Shown piece after piece: positions 8,161 through 15,766 of a stretch of DNA of 64,000 nucleotides. Each line of letters begins with the position of its first letter. The first letter of the stretch is position 1. Location: assembly GCF_009380155.1 (NCBI RefSeq), contig NZ_WHUV01000004.1:558001-622000 (forward strand), in the 5' to 3' direction. This DNA comes from Pseudomonas piscis (lineage in GTDB: Bacteria; Pseudomonadota; Gammaproteobacteria; Pseudomonadales; Pseudomonadaceae). Under the pieces are notes generated by a model that was not told the origin of the DNA, made no database searches, and worked only from the letters and a program-made list of their open reading frames with translations. The translations under genes and the position numbers were made by a program.

Positions 8161-10293
8161 TCAGAAGCTCAGGTCGACCTTGGTCCAGAAGGTGCGGCCG
8201 GGTTCCTTGATGGCTTGTGGATCAGTGGCCGGGTAGCCGAAGCCGGCGTTGCCCGCCAGGTTCAGGTGCTCGGCGTAGGCCTTGCCGAACAGGTTGTCGA
8301 CCCCGGTGCTGAGCTTGAGGTTCTTGTTGATGCGGTAGGCGCCGTTGAGGGAGAACACGCCGAAGCCGCCGCTCTTGCCGAAGTCCTTGCCGACCACGTT
8401 GCCCTTGTTCAGGTCGACGCGGTTCTGCGCCGCCACCACCCGCCACAAGGCGCCGGCGCTCCAGTCGTCCTCGCTGTAGGTCAGGCCGAAGCGCGCATCC
8501 AGCGGTGGCATCTGTGGCAGGGCCTTGCCATCGCTGCTGTTCTTGCCCCAGGCGTAGGCCAGGGTGGCATCGGCCTTCCAGTTGGAGGTCAGCTTGTAGG
8601 CCGCGCCCAGTTCGCCGCCCATGATCCGGGCGTCGATGTTCTCGGCCCGGGACGTGCTCATGCCCATCATTTTCGAGTTGTAGTCGAAGAGGATGTAGTC
8701 CCGTACCTGGCCGATGTAGCCCGAGGCCCAGGCTTCCAGGTCGGCGCCCTGGTATTGCAGGCCGAAGTCGAGTTGGGTGGTCTTTTCCGGCTTGATCGAG
8801 TCGAAGGCGTTCAACGAGCCGGCCGGGCCCATCTTCGGCGAGAACAGCTCCCAGTAGTCGGGGAAGCGCTGGGCGTGGCCGAGACCGGCATACAAGGTGG
8901 TCGGGCTGTCGGCCAGGTCATGCTCGTAACGCACGAAACCGCTGGGCAGTGTGTCGGCACGGGTGTCGCCGGCGGTGGGGTTGGGGCGGCTCATCATTCC
9001 CGACTTGATGCTCTGCCGGTAGTCCTTGGCCGAGGCTCGATCGAGGCGGGCGCCGGTGATCAGCCGGTCGCGCTCGGCGGCGTACCAGGTCAGCTCGCCG
9101 AAGGCGCCGTAGTTGTGGAAGTCGGCGTCCTTGGCCCAGGGCTGGCCCTTGTGCGCATCCACGCCCATGCCGCCGCGCTGGCGATGTTCGTTGGTCTGGG
9201 CATCGATGCCGCCGATCAGCTGCACATCGGCCCAGCGCCAGGTGGCCTTGATCCGTGCGCCCAGGGTGCGGCGGTCGACGTTGCTGACCATGGGCTTGCC
9301 CATCATGCCGCTGCCCGACGGGGTGCGCAGGCTGTAGTTGTCCATCACGTGGTCGGCGTAGTTGTAATAGACCTGGGCCTCGACCTTGTCCAGGACCTCG
9401 CCGATGTTGGATTTCTCGAACCGCAGGCCCAGGCTCTCGCGCTTGAACTGCGAACCATCCATGCCGCGACCGGCGTAGCGGGCCTCGCCGTCGCCCTTGC
9501 CAGCAGTCAGCTCCAGCAGGGTGTCGGCGTCCGGGGTCCAGCCCAGGGCGACATCGCCGTTCCACTTGTCGTAGCGCGAGGCCACGGTGTCGTTGTTGCC
9601 GTCCTTGTAGTCGTCGGAGTGGGCGGTGTTGCCGATCACCCGGACATAACCCAGGGGGCCGCCAGCGGCCGCGTCCAGGGTCTTGTCGAAGCGGCCGTTG
9701 GAGCCGGCCAGCAAGCTGGCGTTGACCCGGGTGCCGAGTTCGCCGAAGTGCTCGGGCTCACGGTCGAAGAGCACGGTGCCAGCGGAGGCGCCGGGGCCCC
9801 AGAGTACGGTTTGCGGACCCTTGATCACCGTCAGCCGGTCGTAGGTTTCCGGGGAGATGTAGGAGGTCGGGGCGTCCATGCGGCCAGGGCAGGCGCCGAG
9901 CATCATGCTGCCGTTGGTGAGGATGTTCAGGCGCGAGCCGAACATGCCACGCAGCACCGGGTCGCCGTTGGTGCCGCCGTTGCGCACCAGGGCGAAGCCG
10001 GGAATGGTCTTGAGGTAGTCGCCGCCATCGCTGGCCGGCACCGGCTGGCGTGGGTCCTTGGGGTTGGTGACCACGGTCAGGGGCGAGCTGGGGGCGATGG
10101 CGGTGATCACCGTCGGGCTCAGCTCGGTACTGTGATGGGCGTGTTCGGCCGAAGTGTCGTCGGCCATGGCCAGGGGCGTCAGCAGGGCACCACACAGCAC
10201 GGCCAGGGCACGGTTGAAGTGCTGGCGCGACGGGTTCAGGGCAAAGGGCTTGGTTGGCTGGGCAACGCCCAGGCGAGAGTCAGCAGAAAACAT
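8161..10293 (-). CDS. oprC: TonB-dependent copper receptor OprC
   Basis: 710-residue outer-membrane receptor from the ATG at 10291-10293. Signal peptide to about residue 43 (ALLTPLAMA), a His-rich mature start (EHAHHS), plug domain (IPGFALVRNGG; VIKGPQTVLWGPGASAGTV), barrel ending VDLSF. Residues 134-140 read ACPGRMD, giving C135 and M139 in the CxxxM arrangement that binds copper in P. aeruginosa OprC; many barrel loops carry Met-rich stretches (GMMGKPM; KMMGMS). The upstream genes (DUF2946, PCuAC) on the same strand strengthen the copper assignment. Fifteen further in-frame codons exist upstream but look non-coding. Confidence 0.92.
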   Translation of the reverse strand: MFSADSRLGVAQPTKPFALNPSRQHFNRALAVLCGALLTPLAMADDTSAEHAHHSTELSPTVITAIAPSSPLTVVTNPKDPRQPVPASDGGDYLKTIPGFALVRNGGTNGDPVLRGMFGSRLNILTNGSMMLGACPGRMDAPTSYISPETYDRLTVIKGPQTVLWGPGASAGTVLFDREPEHFGELGTRVNASLLAGSNGRFDKTLDAAAGGPLGYVRVIGNTAHSDDYKDGNNDTVASRYDKWNGDVALGWTPDADTLLELTAGKGDGEARYAGRGMDGSQFKRESLGLRFEKSNIGEVLDKVEAQVYYNYADHVMDNYSLRTPSGSGMMGKPMVSNVDRRTLGARIKATWRWADVQLIGGIDAQTNEHRQRGGMGVDAHKGQPWAKDADFHNYGAFGELTWYAAERDRLITGARLDRASAKDYRQSIKSGMMSRPNPTAGDTRADTLPSGFVRYEHDLADSPTTLYAGLGHAQRFPDYWELFSPKMGPAGSLNAFDSIKPEKTTQLDFGLQYQGADLEAWASGYIGQVRDYILFDYNSKMMGMSTSRAENIDARIMGGELGAAYKLTSNWKADATLAYAWGKNSSDGKALPQMPPLDARFGLTYSEDDWSAGALWRVVAAQNRVDLNKGNVVGKDFGKSGGFGVFSLNGAYRINKNLKLSTGVDNLFGKAYAEHLNLAGNAGFGYPATDPQAIKEPGRTFWTKVDLSF

Positions 10294-10320
10294 AATGGTT
10301 CCATCGATCGGTCTTGAATG

Positions 10321-10365
10321 ACACGGCCGCGAGCGCACGCCTGTCGTGCTGACAGCCGGCCGTGT
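10321..10365. repeat. Nested hairpin between DUF2946 gene and oprC
   Basis: Outer arms ACACGGCCG / CGGCCGTGT (9 bp) enclose an inner CTGTC-GTGCT-GACAG stem at 10341-10355. It lies 17 bases past the DUF2946 stop and 28 bases before the oprC start, without a T-run. A terminator, a processing site or a REP-like element are all possible. Confidence 0.45.
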
Positions 10366-10381
10366 GGAGTGAGCAGGTGAC

Positions 10382-10828
10382 TCAGGCGTCGATCGGCGGA
10401 GCGCGGGTCAGCGCGCCGGGGAACACGGTCTGCCGGGCGTGGCCCAGGCGCGTGGCGGGGATCAGGAAATGCTGGGCCAGCGGTGCATCGAGCTGGGCGA
10501 ATGACAGCCCCGATGGCAGTGCCGGGCAGTTGAACAGCAGGCTGCAATAACCGCATTTCTCCCAGAGCACATGTTGCTCGCCTTGGGATTTTGCAGGGTG
10601 CGAAGCGTGTGGGTTATCGCCGTGGCAGCCGGACACGCCGCTGCCCATGTCCATGGATACGGACATGTTCATCGGCATCGCGTGATCCATCGGCATCGAC
10701 TGGGAAATCAGCGGACCGATGAAGATCATCAGCATGGCGAACAGACTGATCCAGCTGCCGCGCCGCACCCCTATGGAGGTACGGCGTGCTGCGGACCGCC
10801 TGCGGCCAGGCGCGAGCGGGGTGTTCAC
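10382..10828 (-). CDS. DUF2946 protein, Met/Cys-rich, copper-associated
   Basis: 148-residue exported or membrane-anchored protein. An arginine-rich N-terminus is followed by a hydrophobic segment (about residues 27-42, WISLFAMLMIFIGPLIS), a Met/His-rich stretch (SMPMDHAMPMNMSVSMDMG), then HASH and CGYCSLLFNC, which gives CxxC and spaced-Cys metal ligands. The start is a GTG at 10826-10828, 22 bases after the PCuAC stop; an internal GTG giving MRRGSWISLF is an alternative start. The family is recurrent beside oprC and PCuAC genes. The sequence suggests periplasmic Cu(I) binding, but no activity is established that I know of. Confidence 0.75.
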   Translation of the reverse strand: MNTPLAPGRRRSAARRTSIGVRRGSWISLFAMLMIFIGPLISQSMPMDHAMPMNMSVSMDMGSGVSGCHGDNPHASHPAKSQGEQHVLWEKCGYCSLLFNCPALPSGLSFAQLDAPLAQHFLIPATRLGHARQTVFPGALTRAPPIDA

Positions 10829-10850
10829 GGATGGGACCGGCGGTCAGTGC

Positions 10851-11345
10851 TTAGTGAGCGTGCTGATGCTCTTGCGCTGCGCCGGGTGCCTGCTTCTGCA
10901 CGGCGACCTCGACGGTGACGTCGCCGGCCTTCTCGAAGTGCAGGGTCAGCGGGAAGCGCTTGCCATCGCTGAGCAGGCTGCGGTCCTTGAGCTCCATGAG
11001 CATCACGTGATAGCTCATGGGCGCGAATCGCACTTCGCCACCGGCGGGCACGACCACCTTGGCCACCTGCTGCATCTTCATCATGTCGCCCTGCATCACA
11101 TGCTCATGCAGTTCGGCGCGACCGGCGATCGGCGTCTCGACGCTGAGCAGGGTGTCGGCGTTCTTGCCCGGGTTGTGCAGCACGAAGTAGGCGGCGACGG
11201 TCGGCGCGTTCGGCGGCAGTTCCTGGGACCAGGGATGGTCGATCTGCAATTGGCCGGCCTTGTATTCATGGGCGCTGGCGAAGCTGGCAGGCAACAGCAG
11301 GGCGGCCAGCAGCAGGGTGTGCTTGACCAGGGAAGACTTGAGCAT
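10851..11345 (-). CDS. PCuAC-type periplasmic copper chaperone
   Basis: 164 residues: signal peptide (residues 1-25, ending SFASA) and a cupredoxin-like PCuAC domain. The Cu(I) ligand pattern is visible as H-E-H-V-M-Q-G-D-M-M-K-M followed later by YHVMLME, matching the family HxM-Met signature, and the tail QEHQHAH adds histidines. PCuAC proteins carry copper in the periplasm, often to cytochrome oxidase; beside oprC this one may take copper from the receptor. I placed the start at the ATG 11343-11345; 23 in-frame codons further upstream do not resemble a signal peptide. Confidence 0.9.
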   Translation of the reverse strand: MLKSSLVKHTLLLAALLLPASFASAHEYKAGQLQIDHPWSQELPPNAPTVAAYFVLHNPGKNADTLLSVETPIAGRAELHEHVMQGDMMKMQQVAKVVVPAGGEVRFAPMSYHVMLMELKDRSLLSDGKRFPLTLHFEKAGDVTVEVAVQKQAPGAAQEHQHAH

Positions 11346-11394
11346 GGTGGTTCTCCAGAACGATTCAAAAACGCAGGTCACTTGCGAAAGGGAA

Positions 11395-11793
11395 TCATGC
11401 CAGAGGCGGTGCACCGGGATTCAGGCTGGGCCATTGCTGGCGCGGGGTGAGTTGCTCGAGCGGCGGTTGCGGGGCGCCCGGCTGGGCGATGAAGCGGGTG
11501 AAGTACAGCTGCGGCGCATGGCCAGGCAGGGCCACCAAGGGCGCCGAGCCGGAGCAGCACCAGCAATGCTGCATGTTCGAGTGATCGTCGTTCTGCGGGG
11601 CTTTTTGTTCGAGCTTGCCCAGGGAGATGGCGATCATCTTGGTGCCGCTGGAGGAACAGAAACTGCCCCATAGCAGTTGTTCATCCAGCCCTTGGTCGCT
11701 GCTCTGCATGGCCCCGGAAAGCGGCATGGCAAGCATGTTGAACAGCACTGCGAAGCAGGCGATCCAGGCAAATGCGAGCCGTTGTCGGGACAT
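11395..11793 (-). CDS. Second DUF2946 protein, HCWCC motif
   Basis: 132-residue protein with an N-terminal hydrophobic segment (residues 6-28, LAFAWIACFAVLFNMLAMPL) and the cluster DDHSNMQHCWCCSG near residues 69-82, a likely soft-metal site. It is only distantly similar to the DUF2946 protein at 10382-10828, but has the same plan: membrane or signal segment, a His/Met/Cys cluster and a Pro-rich tail. It is probably the first gene of the copper operon, 49 bases ahead of the PCuAC gene. The ATG at 11791-11793 has only a weak ribosome site. Confidence 0.75.
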   Translation of the reverse strand: MSRQRLAFAWIACFAVLFNMLAMPLSGAMQSSDQGLDEQLLWGSFCSSSGTKMIAISLGKLEQKAPQNDDHSNMQHCWCCSGSAPLVALPGHAPQLYFTRFIAQPGAPQPPLEQLTPRQQWPSLNPGAPPLA

Positions 11794-11812
11794 GGTGACG
11801 ATCCGTCGGTTG

Positions 11813-11843
11813 AGCGATCAGGCGGGTATTTAGCCTGATCGCT
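11813..11843. promoter_or_regulatory. Inverted repeat upstream of the copper gene set
   Basis: Perfect 11-bp arms AGCGATCAGGC / GCCTGATCGCT around a 9-nt loop, 20 bases before the first DUF2946 start. It is either an operator or a 5'-leader hairpin. It does not match CueR or CopR boxes that I know. Confidence 0.4.
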
Positions 11844-11853
11844 GTGGATAAGT

Positions 11854-11875
11854 AAAAAAACACCGTGTGCGGTGT
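11854..11875 (-). terminator. Rho-independent terminator after the antitoxin remnant
   Basis: Read on the minus strand: ACACCG-CACA-CGGTGT followed by a run of Ts (seven As at 11854-11860 on the plus strand). It lies 17 bases past the stop of the antitoxin-like reading frame. Confidence 0.75.
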
Positions 11876-11892
11876 GGTGTCGCAGTGCTGGC

Positions 11893-12171
11893 TCAGGCCG
11901 GGCTGACCTGGAGCTTGAGTCCCAGCGCCTTCATCACCTTGATGATAGTCGCGAACTCGGGATTGCCCTGGCTGCCCAGCGCCTTGTACAGGCTTTCGCG
12001 GCCCAGGCCGGTGTCCCGGGCTACCTGGGTCATGCCACGGGCGCGGGCGATGTCGTTGAGGGCGGCGCGGATCAGCACGCCATCACCGGCATCTTTCTCG
12101 AAGCAGGCATCGAGGTAGGCCACCATGTCTTGCGGGGTCTTGAGGTAGCCGGGCCCGCGGTGGATACGCAT
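11893..12171 (-). CDS. HigA-family antitoxin-like protein, remnant of a fused toxin-antitoxin gene
   Basis: 92-residue frame. From residue 10 it matches the addiction-module antidote family (YLKTPQDMVAYLDACFEKDAG; helix-turn-helix ARARGMTQVARDTGLGRESLYKAL; NPEFATIIKVMKALGL). The first nine residues, MRIHRGPGY, are not antitoxin sequence: they match the C-terminal half of the partner RelE-type toxin. The in-frame codons upstream continue as toxin to the border of the inserted element. The protein could still be made, since GGAGGTGGAG lies just upstream, and could bind DNA, but it is best read as the 3' half of a broken gene. Confidence 0.6.
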   Translation of the reverse strand: MRIHRGPGYLKTPQDMVAYLDACFEKDAGDGVLIRAALNDIARARGMTQVARDTGLGRESLYKALGSQGNPEFATIIKVMKALGLKLQVSPA

Positions 12172-12215
12172 CTCATGGACTCCACCTCCTATTGATACAC
12201 AGTCGCCGAACCGCC

Positions 12216-12379
12216 CTAGCAGGCCGTTGAAAAACTACCTGCGTTGCCATCGCGGCGTTAAAAACAGGCTGGTGCGCCAGCCCGGTCAAAATGCTCATTT
12301 ACCACTCGTAAACTGCGCTTTTTCGCCTGTTTTTGCCTTGCGCTGGCTGCCTCGCCTACATTTTTCAATGGCCTGCTAG
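12216..12379. mobile_element. MITE-like non-autonomous element (156 bp) flanked by CTAG
   Basis: The element spans 12220-12375. Its ends, CAGGCCGTTGAAAAA (left) and the complement of TTTTTCAATGGCCTG (right), differ at one position. Direct CTAG copies at 12216-12219 and 12376-12379 look like a 4-bp target duplication. Internal arms AAAAACAGGC (12260-12269) and GCCTGTTTTT (12325-12334) add a second inverted repeat. It has no coding capacity. The flanking reading frame is restored by precise removal, which confirms the borders. Confidence 0.8.
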
Positions 12380-12658
12380 TTGCGCTGCCCTGATCCGGGC
12401 CAGTACGCGGGTCTTCCCCTGAGGGGCCTTGAGGCGAGTGAGCCAGTGGCTGAACTCCTGGGTTTGCTCGAAGATGAACATGGCGGCTGTATTCCTTGGG
12501 ATACGTCTCTGGCAACTCATTTGCCAGATGAAAGGCAACGCTGCGACGACCGGGCGTGCAGCCGGCCGTTGCAGAGCTCCCAAGGAAGTTAAGGTCGGAG
12601 ACTGGCGGGCACAGCCAGGGAGTTCCCAGGTTGAGGTGAGGCGCGGCGCTTTTTGCTG

Positions 12659-13387
12659 TCAGGCGCTGGACAGCCGCTCGAGGGCGGCCAGGAGTTGGGG
12701 CACTTCGGTAAAACAGCGATCGACCTCGGGCAGTTCGGGGCGCTTGAGTATCAACACTGGTACTCCCCGTTCGCGGGCCACTTCCAGCTTGGGTTCGGTG
12801 GCGCTGCTGCCGCTGTTCTTGCTGATCAGCACATCGATGCGCCGGCGCGTGAACAGTTCGCGCTCGTCGTCGATCTGGAACGGGCCGCGAGCACCGATCA
12901 CTTCGCAGCGCTCGTTGCCCGGGCAGGCTTGCAGGGCGCGCAGGGTCCAGAACTGGCCGGCGGGAATCTCCTCCAGATGCTGCAAGGGTTCACGACCCAG
13001 GGTGAACAGTGGTCGCTGGAAAGGTTCGAGGGCTTGCATCAGTTGCGGCCAGTCGGCCACCTCGCGCCAGTCGTCCCCGGGCTGCGCTTGCCAGGCCGGG
13101 CGGCGCAGGGCCCAGCAGGGAATGCCGACGAGCCGGGCGGCGGCCTGGGCATTGGCGCTGATCTGCGCGGCATAAGGATGAGTGGCATCCAGTAGCAGAG
13201 TGATGTTCTCGGCGCGAATGAACTGCGCCAGGCCCTCGGCTCCGCCATACCCACCGACCCGCACCTGGCAGGCCAGGTCCGTGGGCACCCGGCCGATGCC
13301 GGCCAGGCTGTAGACATGTTCAGGCCCCAGGGAGCGGGCGATGGCCAGGGCCTCGGTGACCCCACCCAGCAGCAGGATGCGGCTCAT
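12659..13387 (-). CDS. cobK: Precorrin-6A reductase
   Basis: 242-residue NADPH-dependent enzyme that reduces the precorrin-6A (or cobalt-precorrin-6A) macrocycle in corrin synthesis. The N-terminus SRILLLGGVTEALAIARSL is the family opening; LLDATHPYAAQISANA and VLISKNSGSSATEPKLEVARERGVPVLI are CobK/CbiJ hallmarks. The start at 13385-13387 overlaps the cbiD stop by 4 bases (ATGA). It is the last gene of the leftward cobL-cbiD-cobK operon. The 177 bases between its stop and the toxin remnant hold no gene that I can see. Confidence 0.93.
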   Translation of the reverse strand: MSRILLLGGVTEALAIARSLGPEHVYSLAGIGRVPTDLACQVRVGGYGGAEGLAQFIRAENITLLLDATHPYAAQISANAQAAARLVGIPCWALRRPAWQAQPGDDWREVADWPQLMQALEPFQRPLFTLGREPLQHLEEIPAGQFWTLRALQACPGNERCEVIGARGPFQIDDERELFTRRRIDVLISKNSGSSATEPKLEVARERGVPVLILKRPELPEVDRCFTEVPQLLAALERLSSA

Positions 13388-14481
13388 GACTGGGCTCCGG
13401 CATGGCCGACGATGCCGCCCTGGCGGTCGATGGCGAAGACTTCCACCTGGACCTGGGCCGGTACTACGCTGCGGGCGAAGTCCAGGGCGTGGCGGCACAC
13501 CGCATCGCCCAGGGCGACTCCGGCGGCGCTGGCCATGGCCAGTGCCTGCTGGCTGGTATTGGCCTGGCGGATGGCCTCTTGCAGCGGTTGGTCGGCACCG
13601 ATTTCGGCGGCCCATTGCGCCAGCTGCGGCAGGTCGATGCTGGAGTGGCGGCTGTGCAGGTCCATGTGCCCGGCTGCCAGCTTGCTGATCTTGCCGAAGC
13701 CGCCGCACAGGCTGAGTTTATCCACAGGGGCCTTGCGCAGATGCTTGAGGACCGCGCCGACGAAGTCGCCCATTTCGATCAGGGCGATTTCCGGCAGGTC
13801 GTAGACCCGGCGCATGGTGTCTTCGCTGGCGTTGCCGGTGCAGGCGGCGACGTGCTGGTAGCCGTTGCTCCTGGCGACATCGATGCCCTGGTGGATCGAG
13901 GCGATATAGGCCGCACAGGAAAACGGCCGGACGATGCCACTGGTGCCCAGGATCGACAATCCGCCGAGAATTCCCAGGCGCGGGTTCATGGTCTTCTGCG
14001 CCAGGACCTCGCCGCCCTCGACGTTCACCGTGACTTCGAAGCCGCCGTTGTAGGCCTGTTCCTCGGCCAGGCGTTGCAGGTGCTCGCCGATCATCCGCCG
14101 CGGCACCGGGTTGATCGCCGGCTCGCCCACCGCCAGGACCAGCCCGGGGCGGGTCACGGTACCGACCCCGGCCCCGGCCACGAAGCGAATGCCTGGCTCA
14201 TGGGTCAGGCGTACCTGGGAGTAGAGCAGGGCGCCATGGGTCACGTCCGGGTCGTCGCCGGCATCCTTGATGGTCCCGGCCTCGGCACCGTCGCTGGTGC
14301 GCCGGCAGAACTCCAGGCGCATCCGCACCTCTTTGCCCTTGGGCAGGACGATATCCACCGCATCGGCCTCGACGTTGCCCAGCAGCAGGCGGGCGGCCGC
14401 GAGGCTGGTGGCGGTGGCGCAACTGCCGGTGGTCAGGCCGCTGCGCAGTGCAGCGGGCTGTTCGGCGGTTTCCTCACGCAT
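13384..14481 (-). CDS. cbiD: Cobalt-precorrin-5B C1-methyltransferase
   Basis: 365 residues. Family marks are LRSGLTTGSCATATSLAAARLL at the N-terminus, GAGVGTVTRPGL, KTMNPRLGILGGLSILGTSGIV and HVAACTGNASEDTMRR. CbiD methylates C1 with loss of the C20-derived fragment in the pathway better known from anaerobes; Pseudomonas carries it beside the oxygen-dependent CobG. The ATG at 14479-14481 (MREETAEQ) was chosen because 40 further in-frame codons lie inside cobL. The start overlaps the cobL stop by 8 bases. Confidence 0.93.
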   Translation of the reverse strand: MREETAEQPAALRSGLTTGSCATATSLAAARLLLGNVEADAVDIVLPKGKEVRMRLEFCRRTSDGAEAGTIKDAGDDPDVTHGALLYSQVRLTHEPGIRFVAGAGVGTVTRPGLVLAVGEPAINPVPRRMIGEHLQRLAEEQAYNGGFEVTVNVEGGEVLAQKTMNPRLGILGGLSILGTSGIVRPFSCAAYIASIHQGIDVARSNGYQHVAACTGNASEDTMRRVYDLPEIALIEMGDFVGAVLKHLRKAPVDKLSLCGGFGKISKLAAGHMDLHSRHSSIDLPQLAQWAAEIGADQPLQEAIRQANTSQQALAMASAAGVALGDAVCRHALDFARSVVPAQVQVEVFAIDRQGGIVGHAGAQS

Positions 14482-15718
14482 GGGGCGCGTCCCCGGATGG
14501 CGTGCAGGCTGGGTCCTGGGGTTTGTGCAGTTCCAGCAGGGTGATGGGCAAAGCCTGGCGCCAGGTGTCGAACTCCCCCAGCGGCTGGGCCTGGGCCACA
14601 TGGATGCGGGTCAGTTCGCCGCCGTGGCGCTGGCGCCAGTCCATCAGGGTCATCTCGCTTTGCAGGGTCACCGCATTGGCCACCAGGCGGCCGCCGGGCT
14701 TGAGTCGTTCCCAGCAGGTGGCGAGCACCCCGTCGCGGGTCACGCCGCCGCCGATGAAGATCGCGTCCGGGCGCTCCAGGCCAGCCAGGGCCTGGGGCGC
14801 GCTGCCACGGATCAGTTGCAACCCGGGAACGCCCAGGGTGTCGCGGTTGTGTTCGATCAGCTGCTGGCGGCCCGCGTCGGCCTCGATGGCCAGGGCGCGG
14901 CAACTGGGGTGGGCGCGCATCCACTCGATGCCGATCGAGCCGCTGCCGGCACCGACATCCCACAGCAGCTCGCCGGGCATCGGGGCCAGGCGGGCCAGGG
15001 TCATGGCGCGTACGTCGCGCTTGGTCAACTGGCCGTCATGGGCAAAGGTCGAGTCCGGCAGGCCGGCCAGGCGCGACAGGCGTGGCGCGTCGAGGCTGGC
15101 ACGGCAGTCGATGGCCAGCAGGTTGAGGTCGGCGATGGCCGGGTCTTGCCAGTCGTCGGCGGTGCCGTCGATACGCCGCTCCAACGGGCCGCCCAGGTGT
15201 TCCAGGACACTGATCCGGCTCGGGCCGAAGCCGCGCTCGCGCAGCAGGCCGGCCACCGCCGCCGGGCTGTGGCGGTCATTGCTCAGCACCAGCAGGCGCA
15301 GGCCGTTGGCCAAATGGGCGTTGAGTGCGGCCAATGGCCGCGCCACCAGCGACAGGCTGACCACTTCCTGCAGGGGCCAGCCCAGGCGCGCGGCGGCCAG
15401 GGCGCAGGAGGAGGGCGCGGGCAAGATCAGCAGTTCCTCGGCGGGCAGTTGCCGCGCCAGGCTGGCGCCGACGCCGAAGAACATCGGGTCACCGCTGGCC
15501 AGCACGCACACCGCGGTACCACGCTGGGCGAGTACCGGCTCCAGGGAAAACGGGCTGGGCCATAGCTGGCGTTCGCCACGGATGCAGGCCGGCAGCAGCT
15601 CCAGCTGACGTTGCCCGCCGACGATCCGCGAAGCGCCCAACAGGGCATGGCGGGCATTGCGACCCAGGCCCTTGAAGCCGTCTTCACCGATTCCCACTAC
15701 TGTCAGCCAGGGCGACAT
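14474..15718 (-). CDS. cobL: Precorrin-6Y C5,15-methyltransferase (decarboxylating), CbiE-CbiT fusion
   Basis: 414-residue fusion. Residues about 1-200 form the CbiE tetrapyrrole methylase domain (LTVVGIGEDGFKGL; VLASGDPMFFGVG; LSNDRHSPAAVA). Residues about 225-400 form the CbiT class I methyltransferase domain (HDGQLTKRDVRAMTLARL; SAM site LLWDVGAGSGSIGIEWMR; DAIFIGGG). It adds the C5 and C15 methyl groups and decarboxylates the C12 side chain. The ATG at 15716-15718 has a GAGGAAT ribosome site. It is divergent from cobG with only 48 bases between the assigned starts. Confidence 0.94.
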   Translation of the reverse strand: MSPWLTVVGIGEDGFKGLGRNARHALLGASRIVGGQRQLELLPACIRGERQLWPSPFSLEPVLAQRGTAVCVLASGDPMFFGVGASLARQLPAEELLILPAPSSCALAAARLGWPLQEVVSLSLVARPLAALNAHLANGLRLLVLSNDRHSPAAVAGLLRERGFGPSRISVLEHLGGPLERRIDGTADDWQDPAIADLNLLAIDCRASLDAPRLSRLAGLPDSTFAHDGQLTKRDVRAMTLARLAPMPGELLWDVGAGSGSIGIEWMRAHPSCRALAIEADAGRQQLIEHNRDTLGVPGLQLIRGSAPQALAGLERPDAIFIGGGVTRDGVLATCWERLKPGGRLVANAVTLQSEMTLMDWRQRHGGELTRIHVAQAQPLGEFDTWRQALPITLLELHKPQDPACTPSGDAPHA

Positions 15719-15766
15719 GGATATTCCTCGAACACAAAAGCCAGGGTTCCGACAGGCAGGCTTTTC

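Larger units (their letters stand above)
11893..12481 (-). pseudogene. Decayed HigB-HigA type toxin-antitoxin locus, fused then split by a MITE-like element
   Basis: The ATG at 12479-12481 opens MFIFEQTQEFSHWLTRLK..RVLARIRAAQ, the N-terminal half of a RelE/HigB-family toxin. At CTAG (12376-12379) the frame enters an inserted element and stops four codons later (LAGH). Removing the element and one CTAG restores a continuous frame reading ..AAQLGRFGDC..VHEMRIHRGPGY, the next part of the toxin, which then runs directly into antitoxin residues (LKTPQDM). So a deletion first joined toxin to antitoxin in frame, removing the toxin C-terminal third and the antitoxin start; the element then interrupted the fusion. 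No working toxin can be made. Confidence 0.8.

Noticed and set aside
8215..10317. Long open frame on the plus strand opposite oprC
   Set aside because: It is antisense to a well-supported receptor, has Val/Gly/Gln-biased composition, no domain and no ribosome site; such shadows are common at this GC content.
15719..15766. Cobalamin riboswitch between cobL and cobG
   Set aside because: The gap is far too short and no B12-box sequence is present.
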